From positions 248,001 to 312,000 of the forward strand of contig NZ_CANNGQ010000005.1 in the NCBI RefSeq assembly GCF_947504145.1: 64,000 nt of DNA, written 5' to 3'. A program made the position numbers and the translations under genes. Below, one piece after another: positions 9,428 through 17,730 of the stretch (the stretch's first letter is position 1; each line of letters begins with the position of its first letter). The stretch comes from an uncultured Microbulbifer sp. (GTDB taxonomy: Bacteria > Pseudomonadota > Gammaproteobacteria > Pseudomonadales > Cellvibrionaceae). The notes under the pieces were generated by a model that saw only the letters and a program-made list of their open reading frames with translations, did no database searches and had not been told where the DNA came from.

Positions 9428-10811
9428 AGAAAGTAAGGGATTCCGCCCCCAAAAAAAGAAGTCTGAACCGGTCCAGCTAACCAACAAAGAAGCTAGAGCC
9501 CAGTACTGGTTTAATGAGGACTACGCCCGCTGGATGGTGAGGTGGTCTATCAAAGGCTCACAATTCTACTCTGACGTATTGGACTTGATTGCAGGCGAAT
9601 CTGGTATAAGCCTCAAGGGCAAACGCAAGAGAGCAATTCTCCAACTGTTCATAAACTGCTACTACACCCAGACTCAGACGCGGGGAGAGAGCGTTCGTGT
9701 GTCCTTAGACAACAATGCAAATAAATCAGGAACGGAACAGCATTATATTCTAGGTATTAGTGGAGCAATCTTGCGGGAAGTGGTGCACACGATCTCACAG
9801 GCTTCTGTATTCGATTTTAAGGAAGGTGTGTGGGTAGCAGACGGGGATAACCTCACTTCGAAGATACGTCTGTCAGAGAGCTTTATGGATAAACTAGAAG
9901 GTATATTGGTGCCTGAGTTTATCCCAGATAATCCTCCACCCGTTATTTACAAAGACAAAGACGGCAATCGATGTATTGCTCCTCCAAATAAAGCCAAATC
10001 TATGCGCGGCTTTCAGGTAGATAGAGCAAACACGATGAGCAAGGAAGCTAGCATAATCCTTGATGGAGAAGAGCTGCCTTTAACAGATAGATTTGTACAG
10101 CGGCAGTTTGCCTCAGGAAAGTGTGTAGATGATGGCCGGGAATATGGCGCTGTTTGGGAGAACACTGAAAGTTGGAAGCGGGAAACTATGCTTATCTCGG
10201 GCCATCCTGTGGTTACAGTAGACATCGTCTCTACGCACCCACTGATTGCGTACGCACTAGCAGGTATAGATATAACTGCCTTCACTGAGTCTGTCTATCA
10301 CTGTTCCTTACTCGATCCAAATAACTCTTATCATAGGGCGCTAGCCAAGTCCATCTTCCTACGTCTGTTTAATGTGAAAGCTAAAAGTAAGGCTGGTTGT
10401 GTAAATAGCGTCAGAAAGTCTCTCACAAGTCCACAGGATAGGCGCAAGAGGGTAGATCAGGCATTGAAGGAAGCTAACGAGAAGATAATTAGTGAAGCCC
10501 TAAATTCAATCCCCGGTGTAACTCTCGAGATGGTGATCAGTGCACTATATGACCGTAACTCTATCTTGGCTGACACCTGGTTTTTGAATGATGGAGATAG
10601 CTGGAAAGAACTGAATCGTATTGAGAGTGACATCTTGATTGATGTTAAAGCAGCTCTAATGGATGAGGGAGTTTTGGCTCTGGGAATTCATGATGCGGTG
10701 ATGGTGCCGGCGCCCTATGCTGAACTTGCTGCGGACATCTATAGACAAGCTATTTCTATGCGATTGGGCATGGAGTTCAAGTATCCTGATAAGCTGGTAG
10801 ATATTAAATAG
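9393..10811 (+). CDS. Family A DNA polymerase-like protein, probable replication protein of the element
   Basis: This 472-residue protein carries three motifs in the order and spacing of family A polymerases. Motif A is VTVDIVSTHP with Asp277. Motif B is RALAKSIFLRLF with Arg315-x3-Lys319, the same R-x3-K as T7 polymerase RDNAK. Motif C is GIHDAVMVP with His433-Asp434. Before motif C, the segment RIESDILIDVKAALMDEG lies where the Pol I helix 'TAADIIK' normally lies. The canonical Glu after the motif C Asp is Ala here. No 3'-5' exonuclease motifs are visible, and residues 1-270 match nothing I recognise. It overlaps the ribbon-helix-helix gene. A compact polymerase replicating the excised element is the most likely role; activity is unproven. 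Confidence 0.75.
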   Translation: MTENTQQEITTKESKGFRPQKKKSEPVQLTNKEARAQYWFNEDYARWMVRWSIKGSQFYSDVLDLIAGESGISLKGKRKRAILQLFINCYYTQTQTRGESVRVSLDNNANKSGTEQHYILGISGAILREVVHTISQASVFDFKEGVWVADGDNLTSKIRLSESFMDKLEGILVPEFIPDNPPPVIYKDKDGNRCIAPPNKAKSMRGFQVDRANTMSKEASIILDGEELPLTDRFVQRQFASGKCVDDGREYGAVWENTESWKRETMLISGHPVVTVDIVSTHPLIAYALAGIDITAFTESVYHCSLLDPNNSYHRALAKSIFLRLFNVKAKSKAGCVNSVRKSLTSPQDRRKRVDQALKEANEKIISEALNSIPGVTLEMVISALYDRNSILADTWFLNDGDSWKELNRIESDILIDVKAALMDEGVLALGIHDAVMVPAPYAELAADIYRQAISMRLGMEFKYPDKLVDIK

Positions 10812-10828
10812 TATAACTCTATCTAAGA

Positions 10829-10873
10829 CGGGGTTCTCTCAGGCCCCGCAGTGTATGGGCTATAGCCTTTTTT
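10829..10873 (+). terminator. Terminator region after the polymerase-like gene
   Basis: CGGGG / CCCCG stem at 10829-10848, followed by a second small stem GGC-TATA-GCC and TTTTTT at 10858-10873. Confidence 0.65.
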
Positions 10874-11006
10874 GTCTGTATATGGTGAGATTGGATTAGT
10901 AGGTTTATCTAAACTTTTCTAACGCTCACTATCACAGCTATTCAGTGATAGTCAGTTAGTCTATGCATTTTAATGTATGCGCTAACAATATTCTGTCGCC
11001 AGAGCA

Positions 11007-11474
11007 TCAAGCTACTTTCCCGAGACTAAGTATCTCCAGAAGAATTTTAAACCTTGTAACTACCCACTCAGGTAAGAACTCTTTGAGTAAATCTTCTAGA
11101 CTGCTGGATACAGTAACAACGTCTTCAGGTGTTTTTTCGACTAAAGAATTGAAAAATCTTAATTCCATTAGGAGCTGTCTTTGTAAACTGGGATCAAGTT
11201 TGGAAACCGCATTATCTACCGCAATAACTGCGTGATCACTTGAAAGTTCCATTGCCAGATCATGAATATGTGAGCAAATATCTAATGACTGGGCCTCATT
11301 AAGAGTTGTTTCTCTCTTAATACTTTTTTCTCCCGGATCAATCCGCGAAGTCGCAAGAGCTGAAGCCTCTTCAATGTAATTTCTATAAGCTTTAGTGAAG
11401 TCTGTCTCTACCATCTCGTGCACCAAGGTCATCGAATACCGGTAACAATAGCGTGTAGGCGAAGGACTGACCAA
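11007..11474 (-). CDS. Hypothetical helical protein
   Basis: The frame gives 155 residues, predicted mostly helical and acidic (for example ETDFTKAYRNYIEEASALATS and SLEDLLKEFLPEWVV). I recognise no family, catalytic motif, signal peptide or membrane segment. The start is uncertain: Met15 (MTLVHEM, about 11432) or Met21 fit as well as the first Met, and none has a clear ribosome-binding site. It reads towards the polymerase-like gene, convergently, with about 195 bp between them that contain only the terminator region. It may be cargo of the element. Confidence 0.55.
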   Translation of the reverse strand: MVSPSPTRYCYRYSMTLVHEMVETDFTKAYRNYIEEASALATSRIDPGEKSIKRETTLNEAQSLDICSHIHDLAMELSSDHAVIAVDNAVSKLDPSLQRQLLMELRFFNSLVEKTPEDVVTVSSSLEDLLKEFLPEWVVTRFKILLEILSLGKVA

Positions 11475-11958
11475 ACAATTGCACTAGCGCACTATATTAA
11501 ACATAGGATCTGAGCGAAATTGCTCGGAACGAACAGCATGTGGGCAATATGGTATAAGGGTAGCATCAGAAAAATTGAGATAAACACTATTACTCCCTCT
11601 CACCATATACAGACGAAAATGGCTAGAGGCCCCGCCATATCTAAGTTTGAGAGAACCCTCAAAAGTTGGAATCCGATGCACTGTTGCTTGAGATCATTGG
11701 GGGGTGATTTAACACTTCGACCTATCGGGTACAGCCCTCCATGATGAAAAATCACCCCAAATTCTCGAAGCCCCCAAGAATAGGGGCTTAAAGCAATAAC
11801 ACCCTATGAAATAACAGGGAAGACGATCAGGATGATTCGTGGTCGATGGCCGGGAGAGTACGTGGCGCTACGGGTGGCGGGTATACAGATGTACTTACAT
11901 GTGAAGTTGATATTTATCTGTTATCGCCTGTTTTTGGTTGATTTTTATCCTGCCTATT
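11475..11958. other. Stretch without a supported gene
   Basis: Short open frames exist on both strands (for example 11520-11744 plus and 11484-11681 minus), but they overlap each other, lack ribosome-binding sites and show no motif. I see nothing I can name until the repeats at 11959. Confidence 0.4.
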
Positions 11959-12030
11959 TGTCTCAAAAGTTGTAACTAGTGATACACATTCAAAGCCCTA
12001 TAAATACTGATGTTTGGATGTCTCAAAAGT
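11959..12030 (+). repeat. Two TGTCTCAAAAGT direct repeats, candidate recombinase or operator sites
   Basis: Identical 12-mers lie at 11959-11970 and 12019-12030, 60 bp apart, and a reverse-oriented GAGAC follows near 12077, between the promoter and the recombinase start. Repeated sites just upstream of a serine recombinase gene are what a resolution (res-like) site or autoregulatory operator would look like. Confidence 0.5.
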
Positions 12031-12031
12031 C

Positions 12032-12061
12032 TTGATTGCTCATTCCGGTACGTCTTATAAT
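12032..12061 (+). promoter_or_regulatory. Sigma-70 promoter of the serine recombinase gene
   Basis: TTGATT (12032-12037), an 18-bp spacer and a perfect TATAAT (12056-12061). The -35 hexamer abuts the second TGTCTCAAAAGT repeat, so occupancy of that site would block transcription. Confidence 0.68.
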
Positions 12062-12097
12062 GTTTGCATATCTTACGAGACGGATTTGGGGAAAGTT

Positions 12098-12640
12098 ATG
12101 AAGATTGGATATGCAAGATGTTCTAGTGATTCACAGGAATACCAATTGCAGGTAGACCAACTGAAAGCATTAGGCTGTGAGAAGATCTTCGCTGAAAAAG
12201 TGAGCGGGAAGAGTACTAACAACCGTGACCAACTACAGGCTTGTATTGATTATGCGAGGGAAGGTGATCTTGTCTGTTGCACCAAACTTGATAGGCTCGC
12301 CAGAAACACCATCGATGCCTTGAAGATTGCCGATGCCCTCCAAGCTAAGGGTGTTGGATTACACCTCGAAGATTTGAAAGTAGATGTGAACTCAGATGTA
12401 GGCCGTTTGGTTTATACGACGATAGCGGCTGTAGCTGAGATGGAAAGAAAGCGTATTGCAGAGCGCACCAGAGAAGGTAGAGAGGTAGCTAAGGCCAAGG
12501 GGACTCATATGGGAAGACCTGTCTCTATCGACGCCCAGAAGGTGTTACAGCTCAAATCAGAGGGTTTAGGGGCTACAGCTATTGCTAAACAGTTGAAGAT
12601 TGGTAGAGCCAGTGTTTATAGGATTCTCGACGCTAACTAA
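12098..12640 (+). CDS. Serine recombinase (resolvase/invertase family)
   Basis: 180 residues from ATG 12098, chosen because the family N-terminus (MKIGYARCSSDSQ) starts there and GGGGAAAG precedes it; the longer upstream frame is not needed. Ser9 is the expected nucleophile (YARxS). Other family features are TKLDRLARNTIDAL, with its catalytic Arg pair, the E-helix region VAEMERKRIAERTREG, and a C-terminal helix-turn-helix (GATAIAKQLKIGRASVYRILD). Its size is that of small resolvases/invertases, not large serine integrases. Multimer resolution of an excised circular form, or inversion, is the likely role. Its own upstream repeats support a res-like site. Confidence 0.92.
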   Translation: MKIGYARCSSDSQEYQLQVDQLKALGCEKIFAEKVSGKSTNNRDQLQACIDYAREGDLVCCTKLDRLARNTIDALKIADALQAKGVGLHLEDLKVDVNSDVGRLVYTTIAAVAEMERKRIAERTREGREVAKAKGTHMGRPVSIDAQKVLQLKSEGLGATAIAKQLKIGRASVYRILDAN

Positions 12641-12666
12641 TTTCACTGTCTCACATCACTATCAAG

Positions 12667-12691
12667 GGCTGGCTTTACGCTGGCCTTTTTT
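12667..12691 (+). terminator. Terminator after the serine recombinase
   Basis: GGCTGGC pairs with GCTGGCC allowing two G-U pairs, with loop TTTAC and TTTTTT tail, about 25 bp after the recombinase stop. Confidence 0.6.
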
Positions 12692-12870
12692 GTGCCTGTA
12701 AGGGCTTCTAAGGGGTGATTGAAAAACTGTAGAGTGAGGTATTGGGAGACAGTTTCAGACGATTCTAAAGGCTTTACAGAAGGCCTCATACGATATTTCA
12801 AAATCGTTAGGGAGCGTCTGAGGGCGGAGGGGGAGTGTGCTTAATACCTTGAGGATCATAGAGATATTTT

Positions 12871-12896
12871 AAATAAAAAAGCCCCAGTAAAGGGGC
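12871..12896 (-). terminator. Terminator for the leftward genes
   Basis: On the minus strand, stem GCCCC / GGGGC with loop TTTACT is followed by TTTTTTATTT. It lies about 150 bp beyond the stop of the leftward gene ending at 13043. The rest of 12692-13042 shows no gene. Confidence 0.65.
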
Positions 12897-13042
12897 GATA
12901 GATAAAGGTATCAATTATAAAATTTGGTGAAACTTCTAATGAGCCTTTATAGATACCGCCATAGTAGAGCGGTTAGCTGTATCTCGTTTGTTAATGCCCA
13001 GAGAGAAGAGGTTTATGCGGGGACCTTTCCACTTTCGGGTAC

Positions 13043-13966
13043 TCAATAATATTCCTTGAAGCCAGAAGAGGTTTCAAATTCCTCAAAAATAGGCCCACGT
13101 CTAATGTCGTTCATTAGGGACCAGTAACAATCAATTGCATACTCTGAAGATATAGATGGTGGCACTTGATATGCGTTCCCCAAAAAACCTACAGGTTTAG
13201 GTTGATAGCTTCTGTTGAATTCCGGAAGTATATATTTGTAAATTCCCCAGCAAATCTTATTGAGCATCTCGCAAATATGGCTTGCTAAGTAGATTAGAAT
13301 ATCTTCGTCAAATCTATCCTGAAAATCTCGGAGAACTAAAAGTGCTTGAGATTGAGTGACTGAAATTCCAGCCACCAGCAATGCTTCTTGCAAATTGCTG
13401 ACTACGCCAATAGATCTTAAATAATTATGTTTAGAAATGTCACCGCACATTTTCAAGTAGGTAAGTCTCTGTACTTTTAAAGCTATGTTTTCTCCGATAG
13501 ATGGAAGCCAAATTTCTATTTCTACTGTTTGTCTAAGCCACTGAATAAAGCCAAGTACGGACTCGCATAGAGGTGACTCTGATCTATCTGTAGAAAACAA
13601 AGGTTTTTCAGTAATATCCTTCAGGCCCTCCAGAAAACTGATATTTCCAACAGGGCCGCGCTTATCGGTTTTGGATAGAAAATCCACCAGCAATATGAAA
13701 AATAGCTTTCGATGAACATGACTATGAAAAATTACGTGCTGTCTACCAAACGGTCCTTGCACTTCTAAAAGTGAGTGATTGAGAAGGTCATTAAGATGGT
13801 CGTAGGAGTTCCTTAAAATTATGATTTCACGTTCCATGAGTTCAGACATTGGCATTTCGTTAGTGGATGGCCAGGATGGCATTTGCTCACCATTATTTTT
13901 CGAAAGAGTTTGATTGCAGAATAGTCGTCTATAGATTGAGGCTATCCGATACTTTGATCTTGGCAT
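13043..13966 (-). CDS. Hypothetical cytosolic protein
   Basis: The frame gives up to 307 residues with no signal peptide or membrane segment. An alternative start at Met29 (about 13882) has GGTGAG before it and may be the true one. It is rich in helical, hydrophobic segments (RKLFFILLVDFLSK, ILIYLASHICEMLNKICWG). I recognise no family. It follows the endonuclease gene on the same strand with a gap of about 60 bp, so it belongs to the leftward unit with the nuclease and perhaps the DUF6161-like gene. Its content is AT-rich like the rest of the element, which suggests cargo. Function unknown. Confidence 0.7.
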   Translation of the reverse strand: MPRSKYRIASIYRRLFCNQTLSKNNGEQMPSWPSTNEMPMSELMEREIIILRNSYDHLNDLLNHSLLEVQGPFGRQHVIFHSHVHRKLFFILLVDFLSKTDKRGPVGNISFLEGLKDITEKPLFSTDRSESPLCESVLGFIQWLRQTVEIEIWLPSIGENIALKVQRLTYLKMCGDISKHNYLRSIGVVSNLQEALLVAGISVTQSQALLVLRDFQDRFDEDILIYLASHICEMLNKICWGIYKYILPEFNRSYQPKPVGFLGNAYQVPPSISSEYAIDCYWSLMNDIRRGPIFEEFETSSGFKEYY

Positions 13967-14025
13967 CTAACTTCCAATGCTCAGACTTTAGATTAGATAG
14001 AAACTTTTCTACATTTGGCGCATTG

Positions 14026-14864
14026 CTAAAACTTATTTTTACATTCTTTAAATACAAATCGATTCGCGTTTCCTTGAATACTGGCAATTCTCCGGTCTCT
14101 CTCACACTCCCAAATATCTACCGGGTCCATCTTGTTCCAAGCTTCGAGTAATCGACGTTGACTGTCAGAAAGGTTCAGTCCGTACGTCTCACTCATGTAA
14201 AATATGCACGAGCAATTTCACCTTTTCTACTGGCTGGCGGCTCTACTGCGTGTTGCTTGAAATCCACTTTGAAATTGACAGTGCCATACTGAGTGAAGCC
14301 ACCACCAATTTCCGCGAATCTGTAGTTAGATCTGTCTCCATTGATCTCCCCGATTGTGGGAACAAGATTATGCATATCAGCTTCAGCCATCCTAAACAAG
14401 TCATCGCTTCTGCTGCAGTTTTTTCTTCCACCGCTCTGCCAGCATTGTCTCTGATGGCCAATAACCCAGGCTGGTACAACGTGTTCCCACTCAATGCGAG
14501 AACCTCGATTTGAATTTTTGCGTGGCTTGTAACCACAGCTTGCCCAATCTGGAATTAACTTCTTTCCTTGCCGAGAGTAGTTGCAGTCAGAGTAGAACGC
14601 TACTTGTGTAAAACCTTCTTTATAGACTTGATCGGACAGAGCTAGTTTTGCTTGTGAAAATGTAGAGATAGCTTTTTTGGATGGTGTTGGAGCTTTCGCG
14701 ACTGCTCCAACTTGTTTCGCGGAGGCACGATGGCAATGGTAACCCCCTGTCTTGCGTTCATTATGACAACCGTCAGCATTGAGGCCGCCACCATGGGCAA
14801 GGCAAAGCGTGGGTATTAGGGTAAGAAGCGAAACAATCTTTAAGCGCGTGATGTAATGAGTCAT
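14026..14864 (-). pseudogene. Secreted endonuclease I (EndA-like), frameshifted
   Basis: The protein begins with a signal peptide ([23 protein letters not shown]) and a His/Cys-rich motif ([22 protein letters not shown]), then the endonuclease I core with [10 protein letters not shown] (catalytic His128) and [20 protein letters not shown]. The frame stops at 14193-14195 after EIARAYFT. The other frame continues at once with [31 protein letters not shown] and [13 protein letters not shown] to the stop at 14026-14028, which is exactly the conserved EndA C-terminus. Restoring one T in the TTTT run near 14197-14200 would rejoin them as [12 protein letters not shown]. The second frame starts in an ATGA overlap, so coupled translation into two pieces is conceivable. 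Mutation or sequencing error is more likely. Confidence 0.85.
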
Positions 14865-14939
14865 CTTATGAAATTTGATTATATTGTAGGCATCAATTGT
14901 GGCTGCTAGTTACATAGCCATGGGGAAGATCTCGAGCCC

Positions 14940-16328
14940 CTATGGAGCCGGCTTAACTTGCTTTTCTATAATTTTTACAATGGACTCGATAGGTGAGATT
15001 CCGCCATGATCTGCAACTATTCCTGTTTGGGCGGAACGAAATAGTGAGTCAAGAGCAACTTTTCTATCTTCCTGTTCACTAAGCTTGCCTTCATTCATTA
15101 AGGCTAGGTATGTTTTAAGCATTGTCTGTCTTTCCACTGCCTCCAAGTATAAGTGAGTGTGAGTGCTATATTGTTTGGAAGCAATTTTCACTAAATAGCT
15201 GATGATAGAAATAAATAAAAACGAAGAAAATAATACGGCGGGTTGGAATGCATGAAGGATCAAATCATCTTTTGGAAAATCCTCTTGTTCAAAAAGTAGA
15301 GATGATAGTAGCGGAGACAGGCCCAATATCACTAGTAAAACAATAATTGATCCAAGCCAAGTTTGTTTGGATGATTTATGTTCGGTTTTCTTTGTGTTCC
15401 AATATGTTACAGCTGCATCTAGCTCCACCTGTGATAGGTAAGTGTCTCTGGCTGTCTCTACTGTTCGTTGACTATCTTCGAATATTTCTGAGCACTCTTT
15501 TAGGTATTCGTTTTTGGTGTTTAGAATTTTTCGAATTACTTTCAGTCCCAATCGCTTTGCTTTTCGCTTCTCTTTTATTGTCCACTGATCGTATTGTATT
15601 TCTTTCTGTGATTGCCAATCGACAAAAGCTTTTTGTCTTTCCGTACTAGTGAAATAAATATTATCTATTTCATTTCTTGTATGTTTTGCCTCTTTGACTA
15701 ATCCTTCAAGGTTTTCATCGCTGCCAAAAATTTCAATCCTTTCTAAAATTCTATTTGCCTTCTGGCTGTAGGGGATGGTATCGAAATATGCTTTTCGGTG
15801 ACCTATAAACCTGCCGTTCGGGGGAGTTACTGATATGTCGCTATAAGCATGCATTATCTGCGTCGTTGCGGTATTGTAACTACCCTCTTTTATTGCGCAG
15901 CAAAGATGAAGAATGTGAATGCAAATCAATGGTTCAGATTGATGGTGTTCGTTGATGTATTTCCCAACCAATCTGTTTGAAAATGGGAAATTTACATGAT
16001 CCAAGACATTTTTAAGCGACTCTACTTGCGTGTCTCGTGCATCGTACTCAAGTTCAGCCCACTGCTTAGCAATCTTTTTTATCGGCTCAATTATTGGCAA
16101 CACTATTTTTGAGTAAAGAAAATTGCCCAGAACCTGTGCATTAGTGTTGTGCTCGAGTCTCGTTATCCAGCTCCAGAATTTAATTTCACGATCATAAAAG
16201 TCCTGTAACTGGTGCGCAGAATCAAACCTGATTTCAAAGTTGTTTTCACCCAGTGGGAGAGTTAGTGTTTCTTGGCTTTCGTAGGGCCCGTTCTCTACTT
16301 CACTTATATTGTCTTCAGTGTTAGTCAT
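14940..16328 (-). CDS. DUF6161-like membrane protein
   Basis: The 462-residue protein has a long charged, helical N-terminal region, two membrane segments at about 325-345 and 360-380 (GSIIVLLVILGLSPLLSSLLF; LFSSFLFISIISYLV), and a C-terminal signature 'ER.TMLKTYLALMNEGKL.EQEDRKVALDSLFR..QTGIVADHG'. From memory this C-terminus matches the uncharacterised DUF6161 family; I could not check it. The conserved hairpin-and-tail layout suggests a sensor or effector held at the inner membrane. It lies upstream of the endonuclease on the same strand. Large single membrane proteins carried by small mobile elements are often exclusion or anti-phage proteins, but nothing here proves that. Confidence 0.75.
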   Translation of the reverse strand: MTNTEDNISEVENGPYESQETLTLPLGENNFEIRFDSAHQLQDFYDREIKFWSWITRLEHNTNAQVLGNFLYSKIVLPIIEPIKKIAKQWAELEYDARDTQVESLKNVLDHVNFPFSNRLVGKYINEHHQSEPLICIHILHLCCAIKEGSYNTATTQIMHAYSDISVTPPNGRFIGHRKAYFDTIPYSQKANRILERIEIFGSDENLEGLVKEAKHTRNEIDNIYFTSTERQKAFVDWQSQKEIQYDQWTIKEKRKAKRLGLKVIRKILNTKNEYLKECSEIFEDSQRTVETARDTYLSQVELDAAVTYWNTKKTEHKSSKQTWLGSIIVLLVILGLSPLLSSLLFEQEDFPKDDLILHAFQPAVLFSSFLFISIISYLVKIASKQYSTHTHLYLEAVERQTMLKTYLALMNEGKLSEQEDRKVALDSLFRSAQTGIVADHGGISPIESIVKIIEKQVKPAP

Positions 16329-16401
16329 GCTGGGGAAATTCTCTGTCCACTTTGAATAATTTTAAAAGAAAAATCCGCAAATCCTTTTGCGGCAGGTTGT
16401 T

Positions 16402-16668
16402 TTACATTGTGTGGCAGCCATTGGCGCAGTAATAGCAACCATTAGCGGCCTTGCCAGTGAGCTCGGGGCGCTTCATGGCTTCTTCTACTGCTGACTGACA
16501 ATTGAGATGAAATCCCAGATGAAGCCAATTGTTTTGTAACGGAAGGCAGTCTCTGAGAGTGGCGAGCAACCCCGGAAATTGATCTTGACCTATGTCATGA
16601 ACTTCGTGATGAGCCGGCTTGGTCAGTGTTGCGGGGTTCGGGTTGCGGTTAACAATGTAGAACGGCAT
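16402..16668 (-). CDS. Small Cys/His-rich conserved hypothetical protein
   Basis: This 88-residue protein begins MPFYIVNRN, contains HHEVHD near residue 20 and ends NGCYYCANGCHTM. The His/Cys pattern (HEVHD ... C ... C-x2-C-x3-CH) suggests a bound metal. I recall similar short proteins with the same beginning and end in genomic islands of gammaproteobacteria, of unknown function. It is separated from the DUF6161-like gene by 73 bp on the same strand and may be co-transcribed with it. Confidence 0.75.
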   Translation of the reverse strand: MPFYIVNRNPNPATLTKPAHHEVHDIGQDQFPGLLATLRDCLPLQNNWLHLGFHLNCQSAVEEAMKRPELTGKAANGCYYCANGCHTM

Positions 16669-17108
16669 GGGAAATTTCCTCGTTAGATAACTGAATATCT
16701 CAGAGGAATAGGGGGGGCTGGCTACTTAACGTACTATGCAATCAGTACGAGAACCTCAATACCCATACATCGGCCACCTATTCGGGCTGAGTTGGCTCTG
16801 CTCGAAAATGTGAACAGCGTCACGATTGTAGCGTCGTGTTAGGGGTGTGTAAACATACAGTAGTTTGTGAGCGGAGTAGCGCTTGAGCGGGGTATGTTGG
16901 CCGGGCGACTGATTAATAAATGACCGTAAAGATCGTAAAACAAACGGGTCGGAAGTGTTATGCAAAACAGCTATGAGACTATTGTTCAGAATTAAAAAAA
17001 ATAGTAAAAACGGCTTCCCTATTCTTTTGCTGTATAAATATCAGGTCACCTAAGTAATTTCTAGGTCTACAGGCGAAGTGCTCACTTACAGTCGCGCATA
17101 CCCACAAA

Positions 17109-17117
17109 TTATCCACA
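17109..17117 (+). promoter_or_regulatory. DnaA box
   Basis: TTATCCACA, a perfect match to the DnaA consensus, with a related TTATCCGCC 22 bp downstream. One exact 9-mer can occur by chance. Confidence 0.45.
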
Positions 17118-17266
17118 GGTAACCCCGCAGTTATCCGCCTTGAATTACCCCTTCAACCGCATTATCTTGGTTCGTAACCGAAGGGTCACCACTATATCTA
17201 GCGGTTTGCGGAGAGCTTAACTACTAGTTGGTGAGACAGGCAGTACTTCTGGCCAGTTGGAAAGAA

Positions 17267-17305
17267 GAAAGCCCAAATGAAGGTACCAGCTTCAAAAGGG
17301 CTTTC
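17267..17305. repeat. Nested perfect inverted repeat
   Basis: The arms are GAAAGCCC / GGGCTTTC outside and TGAAG / CTTCA inside, separated symmetrically by AAA on both sides, with loop GTACCAG. Every paired position matches. There is no T-tract, so it is not a classical terminator; a protein-binding or RNA structure is more likely. Confidence 0.6.
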
Positions 17306-17524
17306 GGGTGCTCCAACGAACAAAAGTAGCTAAACCTAGCAGGTGCTACTTGTGAATGCGGAAGCGGATTTTGCGCGGATAGTATTGGCAATATTTTACC
17401 AGACTGTCAAACAGTTTGTCGGATTTGCCAGCATAGTTGTCCATTTCGTCGCCTCAGTCGCAATTAGTTTCTGCTTGGCGCAGCTATCTCTCATCATCAT
17501 TTTGAATTGAGGAGATTTTGCGCG

Positions 17525-17680
17525 ATGCGTACTCCATTTATCTGTCCCCATTGTGGGGAAAGCTGCAACGTTCGTTTTGTTGCATTCATCACCACTAAAA
17601 GCGGCGAAAGGCTCTATGCAAGGCAGAGGGGGAAAAAGGCTTGGCCACTTCCTGACTGCACTTGTAACGGTAGCCTCTGA
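17525..17680 (+). CDS. Small zinc-ribbon-like protein
   Basis: A 51-residue frame starts MRTPFICPHCGESCNVRF and ends DCTCNGSL. CPHC and the later CTC are the likely metal ligands. GAGGAG stands 10 nt before the ATG. It is convergent with the integrase gene, 50 bp away. The size and Cys spacing resemble Com/ogr-type zinc-finger regulators and small translation-factor ribbons found in mobile elements, but the match is too short to assign a family. Confidence 0.6.
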   Translation: MRTPFICPHCGESCNVRFVAFITTKSGERLYARQRGKKAWPLPDCTCNGSL

Positions 17681-17700
17681 GACTACTAGTTGATAGAGGT

Positions 17701-17718
17701 GGGCGGGGAAACCCGCCC
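17701..17718. other. GC hairpin between convergent genes
   Basis: GGGCGGG / CCCGCCC with loop GAAA lies between the small zinc-ribbon gene and the integrase stop. It lacks a T-tract on either strand, so termination is uncertain. Confidence 0.5.
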
Positions 17719-17730
17719 TTACTCATGCAC

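Larger units (their letters stand above)
16669..17524. other. Long gene-free stretch with a DnaA box and an elaborate palindrome
   Basis: No convincing gene lies here; a 69-codon leftward frame at 16756-16965 has no support. It holds a perfect DnaA box at 17109-17117, a near match (TTATCCGCC) at 17131-17139, an AT-rich run near 16990-17010 and a nested inverted repeat at 17267-17305. These could form part of a replication origin or a control region for the integrase side of the element. Confidence 0.45.

Noticed and set aside
11520..11744. Short frames on both strands between 11475 and 11958
   Set aside because: They overlap each other and lack starts with ribosome-binding sites.
16756..16965. 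69-codon minus-strand frame in the integrase-side gene-free stretch
   Set aside because: No ribosome-binding site or motif; likely chance.
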